In this document: positions 1-7,757 of the stretch, one piece after another
Position numbering within the stretch: position 1 is the first letter of the stretch
How the letters are laid out: the number at the start of each line of letters is the position of its first letter
Notes under the pieces: generated by a model
Database searches by the model: none
What the model saw: only the letters and a program-made list of their open reading frames with translations
What the model was told of the DNA's origin: nothing
Assembly (NCBI RefSeq): GCF_003002025.1
Contig: NZ_PVZB01000001.1
Location: forward strand, 62,001 to 126,000
Direction of reading: 5' to 3'
DNA from: Paraburkholderia sp. BL25I1N1
GTDB lineage: Bacteria > Pseudomonadota > Gammaproteobacteria > Burkholderiales > Burkholderiaceae
Length of the DNA: 64,000 bases
Program-made: the position numbers and the translations under genes

Positions 1-793
1 CCACCAGCGTGATCGACGCATGCTCCGACACGTACGCGAAGCCGATCGCATGCGGCACGGTGGCGAGCAGATCGGTGCGCGCGAGGATGAACGGCAGGCT
101 CATGAAGTGAGGCGTTTCGAGCACGGCGCGGCGCTTGATGCGCTTCTTCTCCAGGTACTGCTCGAGCACTTCCTGGCTGCGTCCTTCCGCGCGCACCACG
201 GCATGACCCGACGCCACGTACTGCGCCAGCGTGAGCGGCGCCTTCGCCAGTGGATGTTGCGCGCGCATCAGGCAGATGAAGCGATGCGTGAAAAGACGCT
301 GCTGGAAGAAGTTATTGCCCGCCAGGTCGGGGAAATAGCCGATCGCCAGATCCACGTCGCCCGATTCGAGCCCGCGTTCCACCTGCGACGGCGAGACCGT
401 CACCGAGCGCAGATTCGCAAACGGCGCGCGCTCAGCGAACAGTTGCAGGAGCCGCGGCAGAAACACGATCTCGCCGACGTCGGAGAGCGCGATGGAGAAC
501 GTATGGGTGCTGGTGGCCGGGTCGAATTCCTGCACGTCGAGCATGCCTTTCTCGATGCGCGAAAGCGCGTCGCGCGCGGCGGGCAGGATGGCGAGCGCGC
601 GCGGCGTCGGCTCCATGCCTTTGGACGTGCGCACGAACAGCGGATCGTCAAAGTACTCCCGCAACTTGCCAAGCGCGGTGCTCACGCGCGGCTGGCTGAC
701 GCCGAGCTGCTCGGCCGCGCGGCTGACATTGCGCGTGTCTTCCATCGCGACGAGGTAGGGGATCAGGTTCAGATCCAGGTTTGTTTCAGACAT
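1..793 (-). CDS. LysR-family transcriptional regulator, C-terminus cut by window edge
   Basis: Reading the minus strand from the ATG at 793 gives 264 open residues running off the left edge. The N-terminus (MSETNLDLNLIPYLVAMEDT) carries a winged-helix DNA-binding domain over about residues 8-67 (NVSRAAEQLGVSQPRVSTAL), followed by a LysR effector-binding domain. It lies divergent from pcaI and shares a 382-base control region with paired inverted repeats. LysR proteins normally regulate the divergent operon in response to a pathway intermediate, so control of the pca genes is likely but inferred. The C-terminal end and stop are outside the window. Confidence 0.9.
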   Translation of the reverse strand, partial: MSETNLDLNLIPYLVAMEDTRNVSRAAEQLGVSQPRVSTALGKLREYFDDPLFVRTSKGMEPTPRALAILPAARDALSRIEKGMLDVQEFDPATSTHTFSIALSDVGEIVFLPRLLQLFAERAPFANLRSVTVSPSQVERGLESGDVDLAIGYFPDLAGNNFFQQRLFTHRFICLMRAQHPLAKAPLTLAQYVASGHAVVRAEGRSQEVLEQYLEKKRIKRRAVLETPHFMSLPFILARTDLLATVPHAIGFAYVSEHASITLV

Positions 794-1175
794 GCTCGAT
801 GTCCTGCAGCGCGGAAAACGTATTTGATAAGTGGATAGAGGTTAGCCCAATAATCTCGTGTTTGGATAGTGCGGCTCTTCGCCCCGACCGGCCGACGCCA
901 ACAACAAACCGCCATGTCACGCAGCGAGAACCTATGATTAAGGGGAATTCCCTGCCTTGACAACCTGCACGATGGACTACCATAATCGCCTCAGCGTTCG
1001 CTAAACGAATCCATGTTCATACAACGAACAAATTTGAAGCGAGCAAACCAACGGCGCCAGCTTCGCATCGCACTTGGCGAGCCGCCGCCAGCATTGGCCG
1101 GAGACCGTCCCGCTCAAGCCCTGCCCGCATGGCAGCAAGTCTGACGGCACGCAGCGCCTTCAAAGGAAATTCGAC
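794..1175. promoter_or_regulatory. Divergent control region between LysR gene and pcaI
   Basis: No gene is seen here. The stretch separates two divergently transcribed genes and should contain both promoters and the regulator's binding sites. The clearest signals are two adjacent inverted repeats at 997-1030, listed separately. A ribosome binding site (aaaggaa) precedes the pcaI ATG. Confidence 0.6.
997..1030. promoter_or_regulatory. Two tandem inverted repeats, candidate regulator operator
   Basis: TTCG (997-1000) pairs with CGAA (1006-1009), and TGTTC (1014-1018) pairs with GAACA (1026-1030). The second has the T-N11-A spacing typical of LysR boxes. They lie 146-180 bases upstream of the pcaI start, a usual place for a LysR recognition site. 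The role is inferred from position and symmetry only. Confidence 0.4.
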
Positions 1176-1883
1176 ATGATCAACAAGATTTTCGAGTCAC
1201 TTCAATCGGCGGTCGCCGATGTCAACGACGGCGCAACCGTCATGATCGGCGGCTTCGGCACGGCCGGCATGCCGTCGGAGTTGATCGACGCGCTGATCGA
1301 ACAGGGCGCGCGCGAACTCACCATCGTCAACAACAATGCCGGTAACGGCGATATCGGCCTCGCCGCGCTGCTCAAAGCCAAACGCGTGCGCAAGATCATC
1401 TGCTCGTTTCCGCGCCAAAGCGATTCGTACGTGTTCGACGCGTTGTATCGCGCTGGCGAACTCGAACTCGAACTGGTGCCGCAGGGCAATCTGGCGGAGC
1501 GCATTCGCGCGGCGGGTGCGGGCATTGGCGGCTTTTTCACGCCGACCGGCTATGGCACCAAGCTCGCCGAAGGCAAGGAAACCCGTCTGATCGACGGCCG
1601 GCATTACGTGCTGGAGGCGCCGCTGCATGCGGACTTCGCGCTGATCAAGGCGTATAAGGCCGATCGCTGGGGCAATCTCACGTATCGCAAGACGGCTCGG
1701 AATTTTGGACCGATCATGGCCAGTGCGGCGAAAACCGCGATCGTGCAGGTGTCGCAAGTCGTGCCGCTCGGTGAACTCGATCCGGAAAACATCGTGACGC
1801 CCGGCATTTTCGTGCAGCGCGTGATCGAAGTGCCGCAAGCGGCCCACGCCCCGATGCCTAATCCTCACGACGCTGCCGCCTGA
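1176..1883 (+). CDS. pcaI: 3-oxoadipate CoA-transferase subunit A
   Basis: A 235-residue protein that, with PcaJ, moves CoA from succinyl-CoA to beta-ketoadipate in the protocatechuate branch. The N-terminus MINKIFESLQSAVADVNDG, the glycine-rich MIGGFGTAGMPSELID motif and the GGFFTPTGYGTKLAEG stretch are typical of CoA-transferase family I alpha subunits. The ATG at 1176 is chosen over upstream in-frame starts because it has an aaaggaa ribosome binding site and matches the family N-terminus. pcaJ follows after 13 bases, so the two are cotranscribed. Best guess is 3-oxoadipate rather than acetoacetate specificity, from the pcaBDC context. Confidence 0.95.
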   Translation: MINKIFESLQSAVADVNDGATVMIGGFGTAGMPSELIDALIEQGARELTIVNNNAGNGDIGLAALLKAKRVRKIICSFPRQSDSYVFDALYRAGELELELVPQGNLAERIRAAGAGIGGFFTPTGYGTKLAEGKETRLIDGRHYVLEAPLHADFALIKAYKADRWGNLTYRKTARNFGPIMASAAKTAIVQVSQVVPLGELDPENIVTPGIFVQRVIEVPQAAHAPMPNPHDAAA

Positions 1884-1896
1884 TTCGGAGACCGAC

Positions 1897-2547
1897 ATGA
1901 AAAAACTGACCCGCGATGAAATGGCCAAGCGCGTTGCGCTGGATATCCCCGAAGGCGCGTACGTGAACCTCGGCATCGGCGTGCCGACGCTGGTGGCCAA
2001 CCACCTTGCGGCCGACAAGGAAATCTTTCTGCACAGCGAAAACGGCCTGCTCGGCATGGGCCCGGCGCCCGCCAAAGGCGAGGAAGACGACGAACTGATC
2101 AACGCCGGCAAGCAGCACGTCACGCTGCTCAAGGGCGGCGCATACTTCCACCACGCGGATTCGTTCGCGATGATGCGCGGCGGCCATCTGGATTTCTGCG
2201 TGCTCGGCGCCTTCCAGGTGTCGGCGAGGGGCGATCTGGCAAACTGGCACACTGGTGCGCCCGACGCGATTCCGGCAGTCGGCGGCGCGATGGATCTGGC
2301 GATCGGCGCGAAGCAGGTGTATGTGATGATGGAGCACCTGACCAAGCAGGGCGAGAGCAAGATCGCCGCTGAATGCTCATACCCGGTGACGGGCGTGGGT
2401 TGCGTCAACCGCATCTATACGGATCTGGCAATGATCGATGTGACCGACAAGGGCCTCGTGGTGCGCGAGATTTTCTCGGACATCGATTTCGACGCATTGC
2501 ACAAGCTGACCGGTGTGCCGCTGATCGACGGCACGCAAGCGGCTTAA
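1897..2547 (+). CDS. pcaJ: 3-oxoadipate CoA-transferase subunit B
   Basis: A 216-residue beta subunit, partner of PcaI. It shows the family sequence VNLGIGVPTLVANHL near residue 23 and the SENGLLGMGP motif near residue 50, whose Glu is the residue that forms the enzyme-CoA thioester in this family. Length matches the usual beta subunit. A strong 14-bp-stem hairpin lies in the 102-base gap to pcaB, so pcaIJ may be expressed at a different level from the downstream genes. Confidence 0.95.
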   Translation: MKKLTRDEMAKRVALDIPEGAYVNLGIGVPTLVANHLAADKEIFLHSENGLLGMGPAPAKGEEDDELINAGKQHVTLLKGGAYFHHADSFAMMRGGHLDFCVLGAFQVSARGDLANWHTGAPDAIPAVGGAMDLAIGAKQVYVMMEHLTKQGESKIAAECSYPVTGVGCVNRIYTDLAMIDVTDKGLVVREIFSDIDFDALHKLTGVPLIDGTQAA

Positions 2548-2572
2548 CGCGGCTTAACGCGCCCGTAACGCA

Positions 2573-2608
2573 CCACGCGACGCCGGCCCGCATGCCGGCG
2601 TCGCGTGG
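2573..2608 (+). terminator. Perfect 14-bp hairpin between pcaJ and pcaB
   Basis: ccacgcgacgccgg (2573-2586) is followed by an 8-base loop and its exact reverse complement (2595-2608). No T-run follows, so this is more likely an RNA-processing or partial-termination element than a full terminator. A tandem 10-base repeat (ggcttaacgc twice, 2541-2560) lies just before it and includes the pcaJ stop codon. Confidence 0.5.
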
Positions 2609-2649
2609 CGTAAACTCAATCACCGACACCCTCGATCATCGACGTCATC

Positions 2650-4029
2650 ATGCTCGACTCCAGCGCCCGTCTCACCGGACTTCTTTGCGGCACGCAGCCG
2701 ATGAACGACATCTGGGCGCCGCGCGCCACGCTGCAACGGATGCTCGACGTGGAAGCGGCGCTCGCGCGCGCTTCGGCCGCGCATCGAGTGATTCCTCAAA
2801 CGGCGGTGGCCGCGATCGAAGCCGCTTGCCAGGCCGACCAACTCGACGCCGACGCACTCGCACGCGACGCCGCCCTCGGTGGCAATCTCGCGATTCCGCT
2901 CGTCAAGCAACTCACCGCGTGCGTCAAGGCAGCGGACGCGGAAGCATCGAAATACGTGCATTGGGGCGCCACGAGTCAGGACATCATCGACACGGCGACG
3001 GTGCTGCAACTGCGCGACACCTTCGATCTGCTCGACCACAGCCTGCAAGCCACTTGCGACGCCGTGGCGGAACTTGCGGCCACGCATCGCGCCACGCCGA
3101 TGATCGGCCGCACCTGGTTGCAGCAGGCGCTGCCCATCACGCTCGGCCTGAAATTCGCGCAATGGCTCGACGCGCTGCTGCGTCATCGCGAGCGGCTCGA
3201 TGCGTTGCGCGCGCGCGTGCTGGTGCTGCAATTCGGCGGCGCGGCGGGCACGCTGGCGAGCCTGCGCGATGCCGCGCCGCAAGTCACGCAATCGCTCGCT
3301 GAAGAACTCGGCCTTGCCGTGCCGACGCTGCCGTGGCATACGCAGCGCGATCGGATTGCCGAAACGGCGTCGATGTTCGGCATGCTGATCGGCACACTCG
3401 GCAAGATCGCGCGCGACATCTCGCTGCAGATGCAAACCGAAATCGACGAACTCGCCGAACCGGCCGCGGCCGGCAAGGGCGGTTCGTCGACCATGCCGCA
3501 CAAGCGCAATCCGGTCGGTTGCGCCGCCGTGCTGACGGCCGCCACGCGAGCGCCGGGGCTGGTCGCCACGGTATTCGCCGGCATGGTGCAGGAGCACGAA
3601 CGCGCGCTCGGCGGCTGGCAAGCCGAGTGGGACGCGCTGCCGGATCTCGCGCGTCTCGCGGGCGGCGCGCTCGCCAACATCGAACAGATCGCAACGGGGC
3701 TGAACGTCAACGTGCCGCGCCTTGCCGCCAATCTCGACGTCACGCATGGCCTGATTCTCGGCGAAGCGGTGATGCTCGCGCTCGGCGACAGCATCGGCCG
3801 GCTCGACGCGCATCATCTGGTGGAGCGCGCGTCGAAAGCCGCGATCCGCGACGGCCAGACGCTGTTCGACGTGCTCGCCGCGGACCCGGCCGTCACCACG
3901 CATCTTCCGCTCGAGCGCCTGAAGCAACTGCTCGATCCGGCTCAATACGTCGGCCAGGCGCACGCTTATGTGGACGCCGCGCTGGCACTTCACACCACGC
4001 GCTCGCAGCGCGACCATTCCAGGGAGTAA
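2650..4029 (+). CDS. pcaB: 3-carboxy-cis,cis-muconate cycloisomerase
   Basis: A 459-residue member of the fumarase/aspartase superfamily, which cyclises beta-carboxymuconate to gamma-carboxymuconolactone. The superfamily signature GGSSTMPHKRNP is at residues 277-288. The HWGATSQD motif near residue 100 is the other conserved catalytic region. Length matches bacterial PcaB. It follows pcaJ and ends 5 bases before pcaD. Confidence 0.95.
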   Translation: MLDSSARLTGLLCGTQPMNDIWAPRATLQRMLDVEAALARASAAHRVIPQTAVAAIEAACQADQLDADALARDAALGGNLAIPLVKQLTACVKAADAEASKYVHWGATSQDIIDTATVLQLRDTFDLLDHSLQATCDAVAELAATHRATPMIGRTWLQQALPITLGLKFAQWLDALLRHRERLDALRARVLVLQFGGAAGTLASLRDAAPQVTQSLAEELGLAVPTLPWHTQRDRIAETASMFGMLIGTLGKIARDISLQMQTEIDELAEPAAAGKGGSSTMPHKRNPVGCAAVLTAATRAPGLVATVFAGMVQEHERALGGWQAEWDALPDLARLAGGALANIEQIATGLNVNVPRLAANLDVTHGLILGEAVMLALGDSIGRLDAHHLVERASKAAIRDGQTLFDVLAADPAVTTHLPLERLKQLLDPAQYVGQAHAYVDAALALHTTRSQRDHSRE

Positions 4030-4034
4030 CCGGC

Positions 4035-4826
4035 ATGCCTTACGCCGCAGTCAATGGCACCGAGCTTCACTACCGAATCGACGGCGACCGTCACGGCAAC
4101 GCGCCGTGGATCGTGTTGTCGAATTCGCTCGGCACGGATCTGTCCATGTGGGCGCCGCAAGTCGCGGCGCTGTCGAAACATTTTCGCGTGCTGCGCTACG
4201 ACACGCGTGGTCATGGCCATTCGGAAGCGCCGAAGGGCCCGTACACGATCGAACAACTGACCGGCGACGTGCTCGGCCTGATGGATACGCTGAAGATCGC
4301 CCGCGCGCATTTCTGCGGAATTTCCATGGGCGGCCTGACCGGCGTTGCGTTGGCGGCGCGTCACGGCAACCGGCTCGAACGCGTCGTGCTGTGCAATACG
4401 GCGGCGCGCATCGGTTCACCCGAAGTGTGGATCCCGCGCGCCGCGAGAGCGCGCACCGAAGGCATGCGCGCGCTCGCCGATGCCGTGCTGCCGCGCTGGT
4501 TCACGGCTGACTACGTCGATCGCGAGCCGGTGGTGCTCGCCCTGATTCGCGACGTGTTCGTGCATACCGACAAGGAAGGCTACGCGTCGAATTGCGACGC
4601 CATCGACGCGGCCGACCTGCGCCCTGAAGCGCCGGGCATCAAGGTGCCGGCGCTGGTGATCAGCGGCACGCACGATCTGGCCGCGACACCGGCGCAAGGG
4701 CGCGAACTGGCACAGTCGATTTCCGGCGCGCGCTACGTGGAGCTCGACGCCTCGCACATTTCCAACATCGAGAAAGCCGACGCTTTCACGAAGACTGTGA
4801 TCGACTTCCTGACGGAGCAGAAATGA
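4035..4826 (+). CDS. pcaD: 3-oxoadipate enol-lactone hydrolase
   Basis: A 263-residue alpha/beta hydrolase that opens beta-ketoadipate enol-lactone to beta-ketoadipate. The nucleophile elbow GISMGG places the catalytic Ser at residue 97. The likely acid is Asp about 214 (SGTHD) and the base is His about 241 (ASHISN). The ATG at 4035 is chosen because it follows the pcaB stop by 5 bases with a gggag ribosome binding site. Its end overlaps the pcaC start (ATGA), implying translational coupling. Confidence 0.95.
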   Translation: MPYAAVNGTELHYRIDGDRHGNAPWIVLSNSLGTDLSMWAPQVAALSKHFRVLRYDTRGHGHSEAPKGPYTIEQLTGDVLGLMDTLKIARAHFCGISMGGLTGVALAARHGNRLERVVLCNTAARIGSPEVWIPRAARARTEGMRALADAVLPRWFTADYVDREPVVLALIRDVFVHTDKEGYASNCDAIDAADLRPEAPGIKVPALVISGTHDLAATPAQGRELAQSISGARYVELDASHISNIEKADAFTKTVIDFLTEQK

Positions 4827-5218
4827 ACGACGAAGATCGCTATGAAGCCGGCCTCGGTGTGCGCCGCGCGGTGCTGGGCAGTGCGCACGTCGACCGGTCG
4901 CTTGCGAACCGCACTGAGTTGACGGAAGAGTTTCAGAATTTCATCACCCGCTACGCGTGGGGCGAAATCTGGACGCGTGACGGCTTGCCGCGCCACACGC
5001 GCAGCCTGCTGACCATCGCGATGATGGTCGCGCTCAATCGCAGCGAGGAACTCGCACTGCATCTGCGCGCCGCGAAGAACAACGGCGTGACGCGCGAGCA
5101 GATCAAGGAAGTGCTATTGCAAACCGCGATCTATTGCGGCGTGCCGGCGGCGAATTCGGCGTTTCACCTGGCCGACAAATTGTTCCGCGAAGACGACGCA
5201 GCGGCAGCTCAGCCGTAG
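4823..5218 (+). CDS. pcaC: 4-carboxymuconolactone decarboxylase
   Basis: A 131-residue single-domain member of the carboxymuconolactone decarboxylase (CMD) family, which converts gamma-carboxymuconolactone to the enol-lactone. It shows the family stretches FQNFITRYAWGEIWTRDGL and QTAIYCGVPAANSAF. It overlaps pcaD by 4 bases. In some bacteria pcaD and pcaC are fused as pcaL; here they are separate. pcaHG and pcaF are absent from the window, so those steps must be encoded elsewhere. Confidence 0.95.
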   Translation: MNDEDRYEAGLGVRRAVLGSAHVDRSLANRTELTEEFQNFITRYAWGEIWTRDGLPRHTRSLLTIAMMVALNRSEELALHLRAAKNNGVTREQIKEVLLQTAIYCGVPAANSAFHLADKLFREDDAAAAQP

Positions 5219-5671
5219 GCATGCAATCGCGATGGCGCGTCAGGCAGCGTGCAAATGCACGCTGCTTCTGAACATCGACGATGTCTGATTTCATCCAGCC
5301 TGCAATGGGCTGTGATAAGAATGCCAGGTATTCCATGGCGTTCGACCTGCGCGCCGCGCAGCGTGGGATCTGACCGTAGATCTCACAAGTCTTTATCTCT
5401 TGTCGAATTCCCTGACGTTTTAGTACGTGCGTTCCTACAAGAGTTCCGCATATTCCTACCTGAATGCCATCCCTTTCGTAGAGTTTTTCCGCTGCGTTGG
5501 CTTTAACATGAACGGCAATTCGCGTCGGATAAAATATTCCAAATACATTTCGGATTCCTATAGGTGAGGACCATTTTATAAAGACGCTTCCATAATCTTG
5601 TCGGGCCATCAAATGAAGAAGGTTGCGGTAATTTGCGGAGCGCTGGCGTTCAGTCCGACTAGGGTGCGGCC
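5219..5671. other. Intergenic gap between pca and polysaccharide operons
   Basis: The gap contains the pca operon hairpin (5244-5265) and an A/T-richer stretch from about 5380 to 5620 that probably carries the promoter of the downstream polysaccharide operon. A 20-codon reading frame at 5613-5675 overlaps the next start codon. No larger gene is supported. Confidence 0.6.
5244..5265 (+). terminator. Hairpin after pcaC
   Basis: gcagcgtgc (5244-5252), loop aaat, then the exact reverse complement gcacgctgc (5257-5265), followed by ttct. The 9-bp perfect stem 25 bases after the pcaC stop fits a transcription terminator, although the T-run is short. Confidence 0.6.
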
Positions 5672-5675
5672 ATGA
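5613..5675 (+). CDS. Possible 20-residue leader peptide
   Basis: The reading frame MKKVAVICGALAFSPTRVRP starts at 5613 and stops at 5673-5675, inside the ATGA that also opens the glycosyltransferase gene at 5672. Its lysine-rich hydrophobic start and the coupled stop/start suggest a translational leader, or the remains of a longer upstream gene. No family is recognised, and chance occurrence is quite possible. Confidence 0.2.
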   Translation: MKKVAVICGALAFSPTRVRP

Positions 5676-6922
5676 ACTCGCGTGCGCCAATCGGCGCACA
5701 GGGCAGCGGCTTGATCTATTTCTCTTCGGTCCCGTTCGACAGCTACGCCCAGCGTCCACATTTCATGGCGTCGGCGTTCGCCGACCACGGTTTCGACAAA
5801 GTAATGTGGATCGACCCGTACCCAACCCGTTTGCCAACTTTCGCCGACTTCAGCCGGCTAGGCACACGTCCACCGGCGCCGTCGCATGCCAACGACTCGC
5901 GCATTCTGGTACTACGTCCATCCGCGCTTCCGATCGAACCGCTTCCCATGGCCGGCCTTATCAATCGCATCGTTGCGTGGAGGCCAGTGCTTGTGCAAGT
6001 GATCGAGTTCGCACGCGGGACGGAGCATTGCGTGCTCGCGATCGGGCGTCCTAGCAAACTCGCGGAATGGGCGCTGACTCACGTTCCGCACCAACGATCG
6101 TTCGCCGACATTCTGGACAATTTTCCAGCGTTTTATCGGGGAATTTCCCGCTGCGCGATGCGCATTCGGATGCGGGCGATCTGCCGGAAAGTCACCGATG
6201 TGTATTGCTCCTCGTCACAACTAGCGCTCGAGTTGAGCCCGATAAGACGAGACGCCGTGGTGGTTTTGAACGGCTATCGTACGGACAACCTGCCTCTGCC
6301 GTCCCCATCAGGAAAACGGAAATACATCGGCTACGTCGGCACGATCGGCGAGTGGTTCGATTGGCCGCTTGTGCGCTCGCTGGCAGCAGCCTTGCCGGAT
6401 GTGCCAATACGGCTAATTGGCCCGGAATTTGTCGCTCGCCCGGCCGATTTGCCAGCAAATATCGAATGCCTGGGCGAACGGCCACAAGATGAGATCGCCG
6501 CGCTCGTAGGCGAATTCGCAGTGGGATTGATTCCTTTTCGGATCAACGATCTGACTGCGGGCGTAGATCCCATCAAGTTCTACGAATATCGTTGCATGGG
6601 AGTCCCTGTCTGGTCGACTCGGTTCGGCGAAATGCGCACGAGAACCGCTGCGGACGGCGTCCATCACATTGCCCACGATTCGATCTGGCAGCATCTCTGG
6701 GACGCCGCGAATCGGAGCGATCACGGTTTTCCGGGGCTTGCGGAATTTCGCGCCAATGTATCCTGGAGCAAACGGTTCGAGCCAATTCTTGCGCGCGCCC
6801 GCATGGCTTCGGCAGAGCGCGACGCCGCGCAACCTTTTGTACACGGCGGGTTTCCGGTCACGCGTGACAGCCACTCGACCCAGACCTCTCATCTAACTCG
6901 ACAACACAATGGCAGAGAGTAG
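5672..6922 (+). CDS. Glycosyltransferase family 1/4-like protein, surface polysaccharide
   Basis: A 416-residue protein with a GT-B-type layout. The C-terminal half has GYVGTIGEWFDW near residue 215, a strand-rich LIGPEF segment and DPIKFYEYRCMGVPV near residue 300, the last matching the donor-nucleotide binding EX7E region of GT4 enzymes. The N-terminal opening resembles teichuronate or capsule-type transferases. It probably adds a sugar during chain assembly in the cytoplasm. The C-terminus overlaps the permease gene by 14 bases, so it belongs to the same operon. It resembles the middle module of the 1116-residue protein at 9162, suggesting common ancestry. The sugar specificity is unknown. 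Confidence 0.8.
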   Translation: MNSRAPIGAQGSGLIYFSSVPFDSYAQRPHFMASAFADHGFDKVMWIDPYPTRLPTFADFSRLGTRPPAPSHANDSRILVLRPSALPIEPLPMAGLINRIVAWRPVLVQVIEFARGTEHCVLAIGRPSKLAEWALTHVPHQRSFADILDNFPAFYRGISRCAMRIRMRAICRKVTDVYCSSSQLALELSPIRRDAVVVLNGYRTDNLPLPSPSGKRKYIGYVGTIGEWFDWPLVRSLAAALPDVPIRLIGPEFVARPADLPANIECLGERPQDEIAALVGEFAVGLIPFRINDLTAGVDPIKFYEYRCMGVPVWSTRFGEMRTRTAADGVHHIAHDSIWQHLWDAANRSDHGFPGLAEFRANVSWSKRFEPILARARMASAERDAAQPFVHGGFPVTRDSHSTQTSHLTRQHNGRE

Positions 6923-7757
6923 TTTTATAAAAAACGGGGTGGAGTTCACTCATCAGACGGCTCCGCGTGCGGTTGTCGCCGATCTGTTCGCGCACCGCCA
7001 TTTACTGTTTCAACTTGTGCGCCGTGACATAGAAGGTCGTTATCGAGGTTCGCTATTCGGCATCTTTTGGGCGTTTCTCAATCCGTTGCTGATGTTGTCG
7101 GTCTATACGATCGTGTTCGGCGTGTTCCTTCACACACGCTGGGCCGGTACGTCCAGCAGCCTACAGTTTTCGGTCGTCCTGTTCGCTGGCCTGGTCGTGT
7201 TTAACTTCTTTTCCGAATGTGTGAATCGCGCGCCCGCATTGATTCCCAGTAACGTCAACTTCGTGAAGAAAGTGGTATTTCCGCTCGAGCTTCTGCCATG
7301 GGTGATCGTTGGTACGGCACTCTTCCACGCCTGTATCAGTCTGGCAGTGTGGACGGTGTTTTCGGCTTTCGTGTATGGCACGATCCATTGGACACTGGTG
7401 TTATTGCCGCTGATTTTCGTACCGCTTATTTTTTTGGTGCTGGGATTCAGTTGGATCATTAGTTCGCTTAGCGTCTACTTGCGCGACATCGGCCAGGTGA
7501 TAGGCGTGTTAACGTCGGTCGTCATGTTTTTATCACCGATCTTCTATGCAATCGAGTCGTTGCCCAAAGCATTTCAGACGTTGTTGCACGCTAATCCGCT
7601 GACCTTCATCGTCGAGCAGGCGCGTCAGGTCATGATTCAAGGCGGCCTGCCAGATTTCGCTTCTCTAGCAATGTTTACCGCCGTCAGCGCCGTATTCGCG
7701 TGGCTGTCACTGCGTTGGTTCCAGAAAGCAAGGGACGGATTCGCGGATGTACTCTGA
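6909..7757 (+). CDS. wzm: ABC-2 type polysaccharide export permease
   Basis: A 282-residue inner-membrane protein. It has the family start RRDIEGRYRGSLFGIFWAFLNPL and about six hydrophobic segments, typical of Wzm/KpsM permeases that move lipid-linked O-antigen or capsule chains across the inner membrane. It overlaps the upstream glycosyltransferase by 14 bases and the ATPase gene by 11 bases. The start is the ATG at 6909; no upstream in-frame start has better support. The symbol is by analogy. Confidence 0.9.
   Translation: MAESSFIKNGVEFTHQTAPRAVVADLFAHRHLLFQLVRRDIEGRYRGSLFGIFWAFLNPLLMLSVYTIVFGVFLHTRWAGTSSSLQFSVVLFAGLVVFNFFSECVNRAPALIPSNVNFVKKVVFPLELLPWVIVGTALFHACISLAVWTVFSAFVYGTIHWTLVLLPLIFVPLIFLVLGFSWIISSLSVYLRDIGQVIGVLTSVVMFLSPIFYAIESLPKAFQTLLHANPLTFIVEQARQVMIQGGLPDFASLAMFTAVSAVFAWLSLRWFQKARDGFADVL

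Noticed and set aside
20..838. Long plus-strand open frame over the left end
   Set aside because: It is the complement of the LysR gene, which has a clear helix-turn-helix on the minus strand; the plus-strand translation shows no family pattern.
2620..4017. 465-codon minus-strand frame opposite pcaB
   Set aside because: It is a high-GC shadow of pcaB, with Arg/His-rich composition and no motif.
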